From positions 1,426,001 through 1,490,000 of the forward strand of contig NZ_CP017886.1 of assembly GCF_001874645.1 (NCBI RefSeq): 64,000 bases of DNA, in the 5' to 3' direction. The translations under genes and the position numbers were made by a program. A model generated the notes under the pieces. The model worked only from the letters and a program-made list of their open reading frames with translations. It was not told the origin of the DNA and did not search any database. Below, in pieces: positions 18,205 to 26,012 of this stretch. Every line of letters starts with the position of its first letter. The first letter of the stretch is position 1. Source of the DNA: Pseudomonas frederiksbergensis. Lineage in GTDB: Bacteria > Pseudomonadota > Gammaproteobacteria > Pseudomonadales > Pseudomonadaceae.

Positions 18205-18784
18205 TCGAATATGCACCCTCCGAGTCCGGGCCCTGCCCGGACTCCTATCCTGCGACATCCCCCTCGCCTGTATTCTTTCTGTCATACAACTAGAACGACA
18301 TAATTAACGCGCTGTTTTTATTTGTTTTTTTGTCCATTAAAAAAGCACCGGATATCGGCCTCATGCCTCACATGAAGATTCTGAATAGGTACCGGCCAAT
18401 TAATTCACTTTAAACAATCACGCCACGTATGAGAAAAATTGAATCTCAGCAGGACGCTGTCTAATTACCTCTTCGAAAGGACTCACTCTTCACTGATACA
18501 CCGAACTACGCCAACCATCGTTCCCGACCAGAAAGCCCCACAGACTGCTGTGGCTTTAGCGGTGGAGACGAATGGAAGTCTAAAAACAACAGGCATCCCA
18601 GTGTGAACGAAGACCTTCGAGGAACAGGGCAAAACAGCTGATCAGACCCGGCTGTTACAGGGGACATGGAAGATCCCCTATTGCCGTAAATAACAACAAG
18701 ATCAATTAGCACACACGTACCAGAACAACCAGGAAACTCAACAACCTGTCTATCGACTCACGCAGAAAAGAAAGGAAAACTTAC
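18205..18784. other. A+T-rich intergenic region, 580 bp
   Basis: No gene is supported here. It has A/T runs near 18297-18345 and a short hairpin at about 18532-18556 (CCACAG/CTGTGG arms with flanking AAAG/CTTT). It must hold the promoter of the hemolysin-family/ligase/oxygenase operon, which is therefore probably a separate transcription unit from the quinone-reductase genes. A 68-codon leftward frame at 18506-18712 has no support. Confidence 0.45.
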
Positions 18785-19393
18785 ATGCGTACTCAAGTAG
18801 CCAAACGCAACACCCTACTCTGGCAGTCCGCCGTTGACTTTGTAAAACGTCGGTACATGAAATCCTTTAACGCCATCATCGAACCATCTCCCGAGTACTT
18901 TTTAATCGTATTCGATAACCATGACTCCATTCAGTCGTGTGCCGGTTTCAGTTTCGCCAAGTCAGGCCCTCTATTGTCCGAATGTTATCTGGACTCACCG
19001 TCCGAGGAGACGCTGTCGAGAATCACCAACACCCGGATCGAACGCGACTGCATCGTCGAAATCGGCAATACCGCGTCGATCAATTCGGCTGCCGGCCAGA
19101 CCCTGTTCAACATGCTCTCAATGGTGACCTGGTGCATGGGCGCACGCTACGTGCTGTGCACCTGCACACCCCAATTGATCAAATCGATGGGCTACTGCAA
19201 CGTCAAGGTCCACAAGATCTGCGATGCCGACCCGCAACGCATGACCCCACAAGCGGAAGTCGAATGGGGCTCCTACTACGAGCAGACGCCCATCACTGGC
19301 TACATCAAGCTGGCCGAGATGAAGCATCACTATCACGAGACCGTCCTCAAGACCGTTTTCCGACTCGACATGCAGAGCGAGCAAGCAGCATGA
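18785..19393 (+). CDS. Thermostable-hemolysin family protein (possible acyltransferase-like)
   Basis: This 202-residue protein resembles the family named after a Vibrio 'thermostable hemolysin'. Key stretches are 'VKRRYMKSFNAIIEPSPEYF' near residue 20, 'AGFSFAKSGPLLSECYLD' near 55, and 'ERDCIVEIGNTASINSAAGQTLFNMLSMVTWCMGARYVLCTCT' at ~85-127. The last two recall the beta-alpha-beta core of GNAT and acyl-homoserine-lactone synthase folds. There is no signal peptide or membrane segment, so a true pore-forming role looks doubtful. Its stop overlaps the acyl-AMP ligase start (ATGA), which points to a joint reaction such as acyl transfer. That role is inference. Confidence 0.7.
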   Translation: MRTQVAKRNTLLWQSAVDFVKRRYMKSFNAIIEPSPEYFLIVFDNHDSIQSCAGFSFAKSGPLLSECYLDSPSEETLSRITNTRIERDCIVEIGNTASINSAAGQTLFNMLSMVTWCMGARYVLCTCTPQLIKSMGYCNVKVHKICDADPQRMTPQAEVEWGSYYEQTPITGYIKLAEMKHHYHETVLKTVFRLDMQSEQAA

Positions 19394-20937
19394 CGCATTT
19401 CGTCGAAGACTTGCTGGCCCAGGCCCAACGCACACCGGACGCCGTCTGCGTCGTCGATATTCCTGCGGCGGACGGCACGGGCGGGCGCCGCCTGACCTAC
19501 ACCCAGGTGCTGGAGCATGCCCGGCAGCTTGGGCAACACATGAACCGTCAGTTCACCGACGAAAAGCGCACCATCGGCATCGTCATGCGCAACAGCAGCG
19601 ACTGGGTCATTGCCGACTTCGCCTGTCTGCTCTTCGGCTTCACCTCCTTGCCGCTGCCACTGGGTTTCAGTAAGTACCAGGCCGAACACCTGGCCTTCGA
19701 ATGCTCGGGTTTCCTGGTCGATGACAAAGGCCTGGAGACGCTGGAAAAGCGCTGGGGAATCGACCTCAACGCCAGCCTTCTGGTCCATGTGCCCAGCGCA
19801 CTTGAGACCCCGATTCCGCTGCCGGCGGGCCCACGCTTCATCGACAGCGCCGATGCTGAATGGATTTGCAAAGTCATCCACACCTCCGGCACCACCAGCA
19901 AGCCCAAAGGCGTGAAGCAAAGTCTGGGCGGCCTGAGCGCGGTGCTGCAATCGCTACTCGGCGTGGTCCCGGCCACCTTTCAGAAACGCTACCTGTCGGT
20001 GGTGCCGCTGAGCCTGTTGATCGAACAGGTCACGGCGGTCTACCTGCCACTGCTGTCCGGCGGCACGGTGTACTTTCTGGACGAGCACACGCCGCTGATC
20101 GGCGAGACTGGCTACACCACCTCGGCGATTCTTGCGCAACTGCTCAGAACCCGGGCGAGCGCGGTCACCGTACCGCCGATGATGCTCGACGTGTTCCTTG
20201 AAGTGGCCGAGCAAAACACCGACCCAGAGCTGCTGTCGTTGCTGCGCAACGAGTTGTACATCACCGCCGGTGGCGCTCCGATCAGCAGCGAAAAGCTGCA
20301 ACGCCTGAGCGCGCAGGGTATTCAGGTTCATCAGGGTTACGGGCTGAGCGAGAACGGTTCGGTGGTGAGCGTCAACACCCCTGCCAACAGCAAGCTGGGC
20401 AGCGTTGGCAAACCCTTGCCGCACGTCCAGGTCCGGGTAACGGATCAGCAACGGGTAGAAATCAAAAGCACCTCAATGTTCCGGGGTTACTCCTGGATCG
20501 ATCCGAGTGCCTGTTCCTTCACCGAGGATGGCTGGCTGCGCACAGGTGATATCGGCGAGTTCGATGACGAGGGCTTCCTGTTCATCACCGGACGCGAGAA
20601 AAACATCATCTGCCTGCCCAACGGCCGCAATGTTTCTCCGGAACAAATCGAGCTGGAGTTCAAAGAGCAAACCGGCGTGAACGATGCACTGATGTTCATG
20701 ACCGCAGACAGTCAACTGGCGATCGTGCTCAGCGTCGGGCCGCAGTTCAACCACCAGCACACCCAGGACTGGGCGCAGCAGCGCTTCTCGGAAGTCGAGC
20801 GACCGCAGGCCATCTGGCCACTGGCGCCGGACGCCCCGCAGCTGCAAAGCCTCTATGCCCTCAACGGCCCGGCCCGTAGAGCCCACGCCACCGACCTGCA
20901 TCGTCAACATGTACTCACTAAAGGACTAGCGACATGA
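19390..20937 (+). CDS. Acyl-AMP ligase (ANL superfamily)
   Basis: This 515-residue adenylate-forming enzyme starts at ATG 19390, inside the stop of the previous gene. Open sequence upstream in the same frame overlaps that gene and is not part of it. Motifs run in order: P-loop 'IHTSGTTSKPKGVKQ' (~160-175), 'TAGGAPISSEKLQ' (~295), 'HQGYGLSENGSVVSVN' (~315), and 'GWLRTGDIGEFDDEGFLFITGREKNIICLPNGRNVSPEQIE' (~380-420), with the hinge and the catalytic Lys region. It activates a carboxylic acid as acyl-AMP; substrate length is unknown. No carrier protein is encoded nearby, so transfer may be to CoA or directly by the hemolysin-family partner. Confidence 0.9.
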   Translation: MTHFVEDLLAQAQRTPDAVCVVDIPAADGTGGRRLTYTQVLEHARQLGQHMNRQFTDEKRTIGIVMRNSSDWVIADFACLLFGFTSLPLPLGFSKYQAEHLAFECSGFLVDDKGLETLEKRWGIDLNASLLVHVPSALETPIPLPAGPRFIDSADAEWICKVIHTSGTTSKPKGVKQSLGGLSAVLQSLLGVVPATFQKRYLSVVPLSLLIEQVTAVYLPLLSGGTVYFLDEHTPLIGETGYTTSAILAQLLRTRASAVTVPPMMLDVFLEVAEQNTDPELLSLLRNELYITAGGAPISSEKLQRLSAQGIQVHQGYGLSENGSVVSVNTPANSKLGSVGKPLPHVQVRVTDQQRVEIKSTSMFRGYSWIDPSACSFTEDGWLRTGDIGEFDDEGFLFITGREKNIICLPNGRNVSPEQIELEFKEQTGVNDALMFMTADSQLAIVLSVGPQFNHQHTQDWAQQRFSEVERPQAIWPLAPDAPQLQSLYALNGPARRAHATDLHRQHVLTKGLAT

Positions 20938-21803
20938 CTCAATCTACTTATCAGGCGAGTGTCATCACCGATCGCGCGTATGCCTTGAATGCCGACACCG
21001 CGGCGGTTTTCGAAGAGCTTTCGAATGCCGGCGTGATTATCTTCCGCAACTGCATCCAGTCGCTGGACGAGTTCGGTGCCTTCGTGAAAAAACACAGCTC
21101 GCGCCTGAGCCTGGACCCGGGCCGCGTGATCGCCAAAGGCGTTGCACAACTGGTGGACGCCGGCACCGACGCCGTAGGCCTGCACTGCGAAAACGGCAAC
21201 GCGCCGATCTGGCCGGACCTGACATGGTTCTTCTGCGAAATCGCCCCTACCAAAGGTTCGCAAACCACCTTGTGCGATGGGGTGAAGGTCTACCAGGAAC
21301 TCAGCGAAGAGGCTCGCCAGCGCTTCGAGAGCAGCCGTATCCGCTACCGCCGCACGGTACCGGGCGAAAAGTGGCGCAAGATCGTCTGCTACTACAAACC
21401 GGAAATCCAGCAGCTGGAAGACGCCAGTTTCGAGCACCTGAGCGAGATCATCGGCCAAGACCCCAACACTCGGATGGAATACAACCCAGGCACCGATTGC
21501 GTGGCCTATGCCTACAGCGTCCCAGCGTGCCAGACCTCCAGTTTCTGTGAGCACCCGGCCTTCGCCAACAGCATTCTCGGGCCGTCTTTCAACTACGAAA
21601 AACCGGTGATCGACTTCGAGAACGGCGAGGACATTCCTGCCAACCTGCTGGCGGAAATCACCGAGGTCACCGAGCGCAATACTCACACCGTGGGCTGGCA
21701 GGACCTGGACGTGGTGATGATCGACAACCGTCGGGTCATGCACGGCCGGCAAGCGATCATCGATGAGCAGCGTCGCATCTTCAATGCGCTGAGCTATCGG
21801 TAA
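20934..21803 (+). CDS. Fe(II)/2-oxoglutarate-dependent oxygenase (TauD-like)
   Basis: This 289-residue jelly-roll oxygenase has the metal triad His84 and Glu86 in 'GLHCENGNAPIWPDLTWFFCE' and His270 in 'VVMIDNRRVMHGR'. The 2-oxoglutarate-binding Arg is at 280/281. The HxE form of the motif, in place of HxD, is shared with clavaminate-synthase-like members. It would hydroxylate, desaturate or otherwise oxidise a pathway intermediate. The start overlaps the ligase stop (ATGA) and its own stop overlaps a following ATG (TAATG), so it sits in the middle of what was once a four-gene coupled operon. Confidence 0.9.
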   Translation: MTQSTYQASVITDRAYALNADTAAVFEELSNAGVIIFRNCIQSLDEFGAFVKKHSSRLSLDPGRVIAKGVAQLVDAGTDAVGLHCENGNAPIWPDLTWFFCEIAPTKGSQTTLCDGVKVYQELSEEARQRFESSRIRYRRTVPGEKWRKIVCYYKPEIQQLEDASFEHLSEIIGQDPNTRMEYNPGTDCVAYAYSVPACQTSSFCEHPAFANSILGPSFNYEKPVIDFENGEDIPANLLAEITEVTERNTHTVGWQDLDVVMIDNRRVMHGRQAIIDEQRRIFNALSYR

Positions 21804-21925
21804 TGGCCGCCATGACGAATCACCCAGGGCAGACCTGGGCCGTCGAAGGCCAGTACGAAAGTTTCATCGATAACCACGGCCATCAACTGATTGACCTCAG
21901 CGGCGGGTTCTTCAGGCCGGGGTAA
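21803..21925 (+). pseudogene. N-terminal stump of a class III (PLP) aminotransferase
   Basis: A 40-codon frame begins in the stop of the oxygenase gene (TAATG). It reads 'WAVEGQYESFIDNHGHQLIDLSGGF', which matches the first beta strands of class III aminotransferases ('..G..l.D.dG..yiDl.gG'). It then hits a stop, within the last codons of the convergent regulator gene (which ends at 21912). The remaining ~400 residues, including the PLP lysine, are absent. Translational coupling shows it was a genuine operon member, cut by a deletion or by arrival of the regulator/MFS module. The similarity is short, so the family call is moderately sure. Confidence 0.6.
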
Positions 21926-22526
21926 TGCGATAAGCGCAACGGCGGGCATTCATCAGAATGTGTTCCACGCGCTCAACCCTGGCTTGCAGAACCTGCTCGA
22001 ACACATTCAGTTCGGCACGGCAAAAACCCTGACACGCGGCGGCCGCCGCACAGATTGGACAATGGTTTTCGATCAACACGAAGGCCCCGTCCGGTTGCTC
22101 GCTCCACTCGGCCATATAGCCTTCACGGGCCCGCAGGGCCGCAAGGCGTTTGACCCGTTCCTGAAGGGTCTCGGCACCGGCCAGCTCTTGCAGGTACAAG
22201 GTGCGACTCTGCTGCTCGCGAACATCGATCAGACGATCGATGGCCTCGGGTCCGAAGGTCTCGCGGACAGTTTGCAAGAGCTGCACGGTCAGTTCCGAAT
22301 GGGTATCGGGAAACCGCGCATGGCCGGCCGCCGTCAGGTGCCAGACCTGCGACGGGCGCCCCACGCCCCGGGCCTCGGACTGAGCCTCCACCAGGCCGCT
22401 GGCGGCCAGTTTGACGAACTGCTGGCGCGCCGCTTCCCCCGTGGTACCCAGCGCGCGTCCGGCATCGGCCGCCAGTTGCGGGCCGCGGGTCTTGAGCATG
22501 TGAAGCAGTCGGTCGGCTGGCGACAT
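21912..22526 (-). CDS. COG2345-type winged-helix regulator with C-terminal Cys motif
   Basis: This 204-residue regulator has an N-terminal winged helix ('MSPADRLLHMLKTRGPQLAADAGRALGTTGEAARQQFVKLAASGLVEAQ') and the wing 'GVGRPSQVWHLT'. A C-terminal domain ends in 'IENHCPICAAAAACQGFCRAEL', whose Cys pattern recalls Fe-S sensing SufR-type proteins. I take ATG 22526 as start: the open frame reaches a TTG at 22565 but would then run over an inverted repeat. It is divergent from the MFS exporter gene and probably represses it. Whether it binds a cluster or a ligand is unknown. Confidence 0.82.
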   Translation of the reverse strand: MSPADRLLHMLKTRGPQLAADAGRALGTTGEAARQQFVKLAASGLVEAQSEARGVGRPSQVWHLTAAGHARFPDTHSELTVQLLQTVRETFGPEAIDRLIDVREQQSRTLYLQELAGAETLQERVKRLAALRAREGYMAEWSEQPDGAFVLIENHCPICAAAAACQGFCRAELNVFEQVLQARVERVEHILMNARRCAYRITPA

Positions 22527-22546
22527 CGACACTTCATCCTGGTTTT

Positions 22547-22607
22547 CCAAGTATTTTCTTGACAAACAACGGACCCCGCAGCTTCAATAATTAAAGAATT
22601 TACTTGG
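22547..22607. promoter_or_regulatory. Spaced inverted repeat, candidate operator for the regulator/MFS pair
   Basis: Two 14-bp half sites face each other: ccaagtattttctt at 22547-22560 and aagaatttacttgg at 22594-22607. Read on one strand they match at 12 of 14 positions, with a 33-bp spacer. They lie between the regulator and the divergent MFS gene, in the most A+T-rich part of the gap. This is the expected place for an autoregulatory operator; binding is not shown. Confidence 0.5.
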
Positions 22608-22684
22608 TAAATCTAACCCAGGCCTTGAAAACAGGCAATTGACTCTCGCAATCCGTCGGGTCGCGAGTCAGAGCAGGAGGTTGT

Positions 22685-24103
22685 ATGTCTACGGAAGAAA
22701 GCAGCTGGAGCGATTTACTCTCCGGAAAAAACGCCGCGCGATCCATCGCACTGTCAGGAGGCGTTGCGCTGCACGCGATCAATATTTACATCGCCACGAC
22801 CATCCTGCCCTCAGTGGTCAAGGAAATCGGCGGGCTCGACCTGTACGCCTGGAACACCACACTGTTCGTCGTTGCATCGATCCTCGGCTCCGCGCTCACG
22901 GCCAAAGTCCTGCAACGCACAGGGCCACGTGTTTCCTATGCGATAGCCGCGTTATTTTTCCTCGCCGGCAGCTTCATCTGCGCACTGGCGCCGAGTATGC
23001 CGGTGATGCTGGTCGGTCGCTCGGTTCAAGGTCTGGGCGGTGGTTTGATGTTCGCCCTGTGCTACTCGATGATTCAGCTGGTGTTCGAAGAGCGTCTCTG
23101 GCCTCGAGCCATGGCCCTGGTCTCGGGTATGTGGGGGATCGCCACGCTGATCGGCCCGGCCATCGGCGGCATTTTTGCTGAAATGGATGCCTGGCGTGCC
23201 GCCTTTGGCGCGCTGGTCCCTGTGACGCTGGCGTACATCCTGCTGACCAGCAACGTGTTGCCAAAACGTGACATGAACCAACCGCCCGTGGGCCGCTTGC
23301 CCTTGCTGCAACTGTTCCTGCTGGCCGCGGCAGTGCTATCGGTATGCGCCGGCAGCGCCTCGTCGCTTCCAACCTGGAACCTGCTCGGCATAGGCCTCTG
23401 CCTGCTGCTGGTGTTTTTCCTGGTTCGTCATGAATCCAGCACCCTGACGCGCCTGCTGCCCAAGGACGCCTTGCGGCTCAATACCCCACTCTGTGCGCTG
23501 TACGCGACCATGGGGTTGTTGGTGATCGGCATGACCAGCGAGATCTTCGTACCGTACTTCCTGCAAACCCTGCACGGGCAGACGCCGCTGATTTCCGGCT
23601 ACCTGGCGGCCCTCATGGCCGCTGGCTGGACGTTGTCTGAAGTGATGAGCTCCGGCTGGCGCGAGCGTGGCGTGCGCCGCGCAATCATCAGCGGCCCGGT
23701 GTTCGTACTGGTCGGACTGATCATCCTCGCCGTCACCACACCATTCAACAGTGGCGGAGACTGGGCACTGCTCACCCCGATCTGCATTGCCCTGACCCTG
23801 GTGGGATTCGGCATCGGCATCGGCTGGCCACACCTGCTGACCCGGGTCCTGCAAGTGGCCTCGGCCGAAGACCAGGACTCAGCCGCGTCCTCCATCACCA
23901 CCGTACAGCTGTTCGCCACCGCACTCGGCGCCGCACTGGCCGGCATGATCGCCAACATGGCCGGGCTCAACGACCCTTCCAACGCCGAGGGCACCGCCAA
24001 CGCCGCGCGCTGGCTGTTTGCGCTGTTTACCATTGCGCCGATTCTGGCACTGGTGACTGCGGTCCGTTCGGCGCGGATTCGGCCAGACCTCGCAGCGGCC
24101 TGA
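22685..24103 (+). CDS. MFS drug-type exporter
   Basis: This 472-residue major-facilitator protein has about 12-14 hydrophobic segments. The first helix pair carries 'INIYIATTILPSVVKEIGGLDLYAWNTTLFVVASILGSAL'. A motif-C-like exporter signature 'GMWGIATLIGPAIGGIFAE' lies near residues 150-168, placing it with drug:H+ antiporters. GGAGG is placed 7 bases before the ATG. It is paired with the divergent COG2345-type regulator, and two hairpins follow its stop. It may export the product of the adjoining cluster or protect against a competitor's compound; neither is shown. Confidence 0.9.
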   Translation: MSTEESSWSDLLSGKNAARSIALSGGVALHAINIYIATTILPSVVKEIGGLDLYAWNTTLFVVASILGSALTAKVLQRTGPRVSYAIAALFFLAGSFICALAPSMPVMLVGRSVQGLGGGLMFALCYSMIQLVFEERLWPRAMALVSGMWGIATLIGPAIGGIFAEMDAWRAAFGALVPVTLAYILLTSNVLPKRDMNQPPVGRLPLLQLFLLAAAVLSVCAGSASSLPTWNLLGIGLCLLLVFFLVRHESSTLTRLLPKDALRLNTPLCALYATMGLLVIGMTSEIFVPYFLQTLHGQTPLISGYLAALMAAGWTLSEVMSSGWRERGVRRAIISGPVFVLVGLIILAVTTPFNSGGDWALLTPICIALTLVGFGIGIGWPHLLTRVLQVASAEDQDSAASSITTVQLFATALGAALAGMIANMAGLNDPSNAEGTANAARWLFALFTIAPILALVTAVRSARIRPDLAAA

Positions 24104-24121
24104 GCCGGCTCACGCTTCAAT

Positions 24122-24153
24122 AAAAAACCCCGGCGTTGGCCGGGGTTCTTTTT
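24122..24153 (+). terminator. Intrinsic terminator after the MFS gene
   Basis: A 9-bp perfect stem (AACCCCGGC/GCCGGGGTT) with loop GTTG is followed by CTTTTTG, and preceded by an A-run. It can therefore work for the rightward MFS gene. Confidence 0.85.
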
Positions 24154-24166
24154 GTATTCGGAAAGC

Positions 24167-24200
24167 AAAAAGCCCCGTAACTTTTCAGCTACGGGGCTTT
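24167..24200. repeat. Near copy of the tRNA-Ser terminator/3' flank
   Basis: This 34-bp stem-loop (arms AGCCCCGTA/TACGGGGCT) is almost the same, loop included, as the one at 27382-27420 next to tRNA-Ser. The likeness continues for about 12 bases on the right (atgtattgcg against atgtaatggcg), reaching the position of the tRNA 3' end. It probably also terminates the leftward MocR-type gene. The two copies are direct repeats 3.2 kb apart. Confidence 0.75.
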
Positions 24201-24231
24201 CCATGTATTGCGTACAGCAGCCTGTGATTTG

Positions 24232-25785
24232 TCATACGCCGAAGCGCTGGAAGCCTTCCATAGCAGCCCGGCAGCCTGAATCGAGATCACCTGAACCTGA
24301 TGCGAGAAGTGCCGCCTGCCCGGCCAGCAGTTGCCCGAGCTGGCGACCACTGAAGCGGATCTGCGACAGGCTCAGGGCAGTGAATCCGATCATCACCGCC
24401 GCCGGCCGTCGAACCTCCTGACAGAATTCGCTGACCGGTTGCAAGGCCAGCCCGATGGCGCTGGCACGGCGACAGAAGTCGGATTCGTCGCTGCCCGCAG
24501 GCAACTCCAGGACGAAGTGCAGACCGGCATGTTGCCCGGAAACCGAATAACCTCCCGGCGCCTGTTCCGCCAGGCAAGCCAACAGCACGTCACGACGTTC
24601 CTGATAGGCCTGGCGCGCCGAACGCAGGTAACGCACGAACGCCCCGCTCCTCATGTATTCCGCCAGCGCCGCCTGCTCGGTGACCCCAACAGAGCGGCCG
24701 GTGGTCTGCAGGGTAGCCAGCAGGCGATTGCGCAACGCCCTGGGCACCAGCATGAAACCGACGCGCAGCCCGGCGAACAGGGTTTTGTTGAAGCTGCCGC
24801 AGTAGATCACCCGGTCATTGCGGTCCAGGGCCTTGAGGGCCGCCAGTGGCGCGCTGTTGTAGTTGAATTCGCTGTCGTAGTCATCCTCCACCACCCAGGC
24901 ATCGGTCCGGCTGGCCCAGTCCAGCAGGGCCAAACGCCGCGACACCGAGAGGGTCACCCCCAGCGGCGACTGGTGCGCGGGCGTGACATAGAGCAGCCGG
25001 GCATCGCAGTGCCGGCGCAGCGCCCCATCGTCGATGCCATCTTCGAGAACCGGGATATACACCAGCCGCGCTCCGGCCATGGAGAAAATCCTTTTCGCCG
25101 ACAGGTAGCCCGGATCTTCGATACACACCTTGTCGCCCTGCATCACCAGGCTGCGGGCCACCAGATCCAGAGAGTGGCGAATGCCCGTGGTCACGATCAG
25201 GTCGTCCGGCTTGCAGCGGATGCCACGGTACTTGGCCAGGTAATCGGCAATCTGTTCGCGCAGGGCCAGCATGCCGCCCGGGTCCGGCGAACAGAGCAAC
25301 TGCGCCGAGGCTTCGGCCATGGCCTTGACCACCGCCCGCGACCACACGCGAATGGGGAACAGCGCCGGGTCTGCCAGGCGCGCCACGAAGGGCTGCCCCA
25401 CCCGGACCGCGGTCTCCAGCGCCGGCGGCGGTTCCGCTGGCGTCTGCTGCTCCCGCGCCTGGAGGGCCGCCCGGACCTGGGGCGCGCGGATAAAGAGATC
25501 GGGCACCACCGCACTGACCCGGGTCCCCGAACCCGACACCCGGGTCACATAACCTTCGCTGCGCAAGCGGTCGAAGACCGTTTCCACCGTCCCTCGGGAC
25601 AGCGACCAGCGCAGCGCCAAGGTCCGCGTAGAGGGCAACTGGCTACCGGCGGGCAGGCGTTTTTCCAGGATCGCAGCGCGCAATGCCTCATAGGCACTTT
25701 CCTGCTTGGTCAACACCCGATTGCCATCGCTCAGGCTGCAGGGCTGGGGCAGATCAAGCGGAACAGAAACCTTGCCTCGACTCAT
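24232..25785 (-). CDS. MocR/PdxR-type transcriptional regulator (GntR HTH + aminotransferase fold)
   Basis: This 517-residue chimeric regulator has an N-terminal GntR winged helix ('QESAYEALRAAILEKRLPAGSQLPSTRTLALRWSLSRGTVETVFDRLRSEGYV', ~30-82) joined to a class I aminotransferase-like domain. The PLP-binding Lys sits in 'YCGSFNKTLFAGLRVGFMLVP' near residue 330, and 'VVEDDYDSEFNY' near 295 carries the cofactor-contacting Asp/Tyr. MocR-like proteins sense PLP or PLP-amino-acid adducts. It is divergent from a gene stump and an MFS exporter, which it may control. Confidence 0.92.
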   Translation of the reverse strand: MSRGKVSVPLDLPQPCSLSDGNRVLTKQESAYEALRAAILEKRLPAGSQLPSTRTLALRWSLSRGTVETVFDRLRSEGYVTRVSGSGTRVSAVVPDLFIRAPQVRAALQAREQQTPAEPPPALETAVRVGQPFVARLADPALFPIRVWSRAVVKAMAEASAQLLCSPDPGGMLALREQIADYLAKYRGIRCKPDDLIVTTGIRHSLDLVARSLVMQGDKVCIEDPGYLSAKRIFSMAGARLVYIPVLEDGIDDGALRRHCDARLLYVTPAHQSPLGVTLSVSRRLALLDWASRTDAWVVEDDYDSEFNYNSAPLAALKALDRNDRVIYCGSFNKTLFAGLRVGFMLVPRALRNRLLATLQTTGRSVGVTEQAALAEYMRSGAFVRYLRSARQAYQERRDVLLACLAEQAPGGYSVSGQHAGLHFVLELPAGSDESDFCRRASAIGLALQPVSEFCQEVRRPAAVMIGFTALSLSQIRFSGRQLGQLLAGQAALLASGSGDLDSGCRAAMEGFQRFGV

Positions 25786-25877
25786 AGTGGTCCAATCAAA
25801 ATACTCATAAACGGCTCTCGGAATTAAACCACAAAGCGCCTAACGTCGCGGCCCTGTAATGGATACTCGAGGGCAAC

Positions 25878-26009
25878 ATGGCTTCTACAACACAACACCC
25901 TGAGTTCACCCTCGCGGTCATTGGCGGCGGTGGCACCTGCGTGGCGTTCCTGCATCTCTCGGCGCCTGCCGCTCGCCTCGCCTCGCCATTGCTCGCCCCT
26001 ACGGAGTAA
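25878..26009 (+). pseudogene. Stump of an FAD/NAD(P)-binding protein gene
   Basis: This 43-codon frame starts with ATG 25878 and reads 'EFTLAVIGGGGTCVAFLHLS', a typical N-terminal Rossmann dinucleotide-binding strand-loop-helix of FAD/NAD(P)-binding proteins. After about 27 residues it becomes an Ala/Leu/Pro-rich stretch and stops 3 bp before the MFS gene. The rest of such a protein (usually >400 residues) is missing. An internal deletion that joined the first codons to the last few is the simplest reading. It could instead be translated as a leader to the MFS gene. Confidence 0.5.
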
Positions 26010-26012
26010 CCC

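Noticed and set aside
18937..19389. N-terminal extension of the acyl-AMP ligase
   Set aside because: The frame is open but overlaps the hemolysin-family gene; the ATG at 19390 in an ATGA junction gives a normal ligase N-terminus.
18785..19393. True secreted hemolysin
   Set aside because: No signal peptide, no membrane-inserting segment and tight coupling to an acyl-AMP ligase; the family name looks historical.
24331..25827. 498-codon rightward open frame opposite the MocR-type regulator
   Set aside because: Antisense shadow; the regulator on the minus strand has both of its domains intact.
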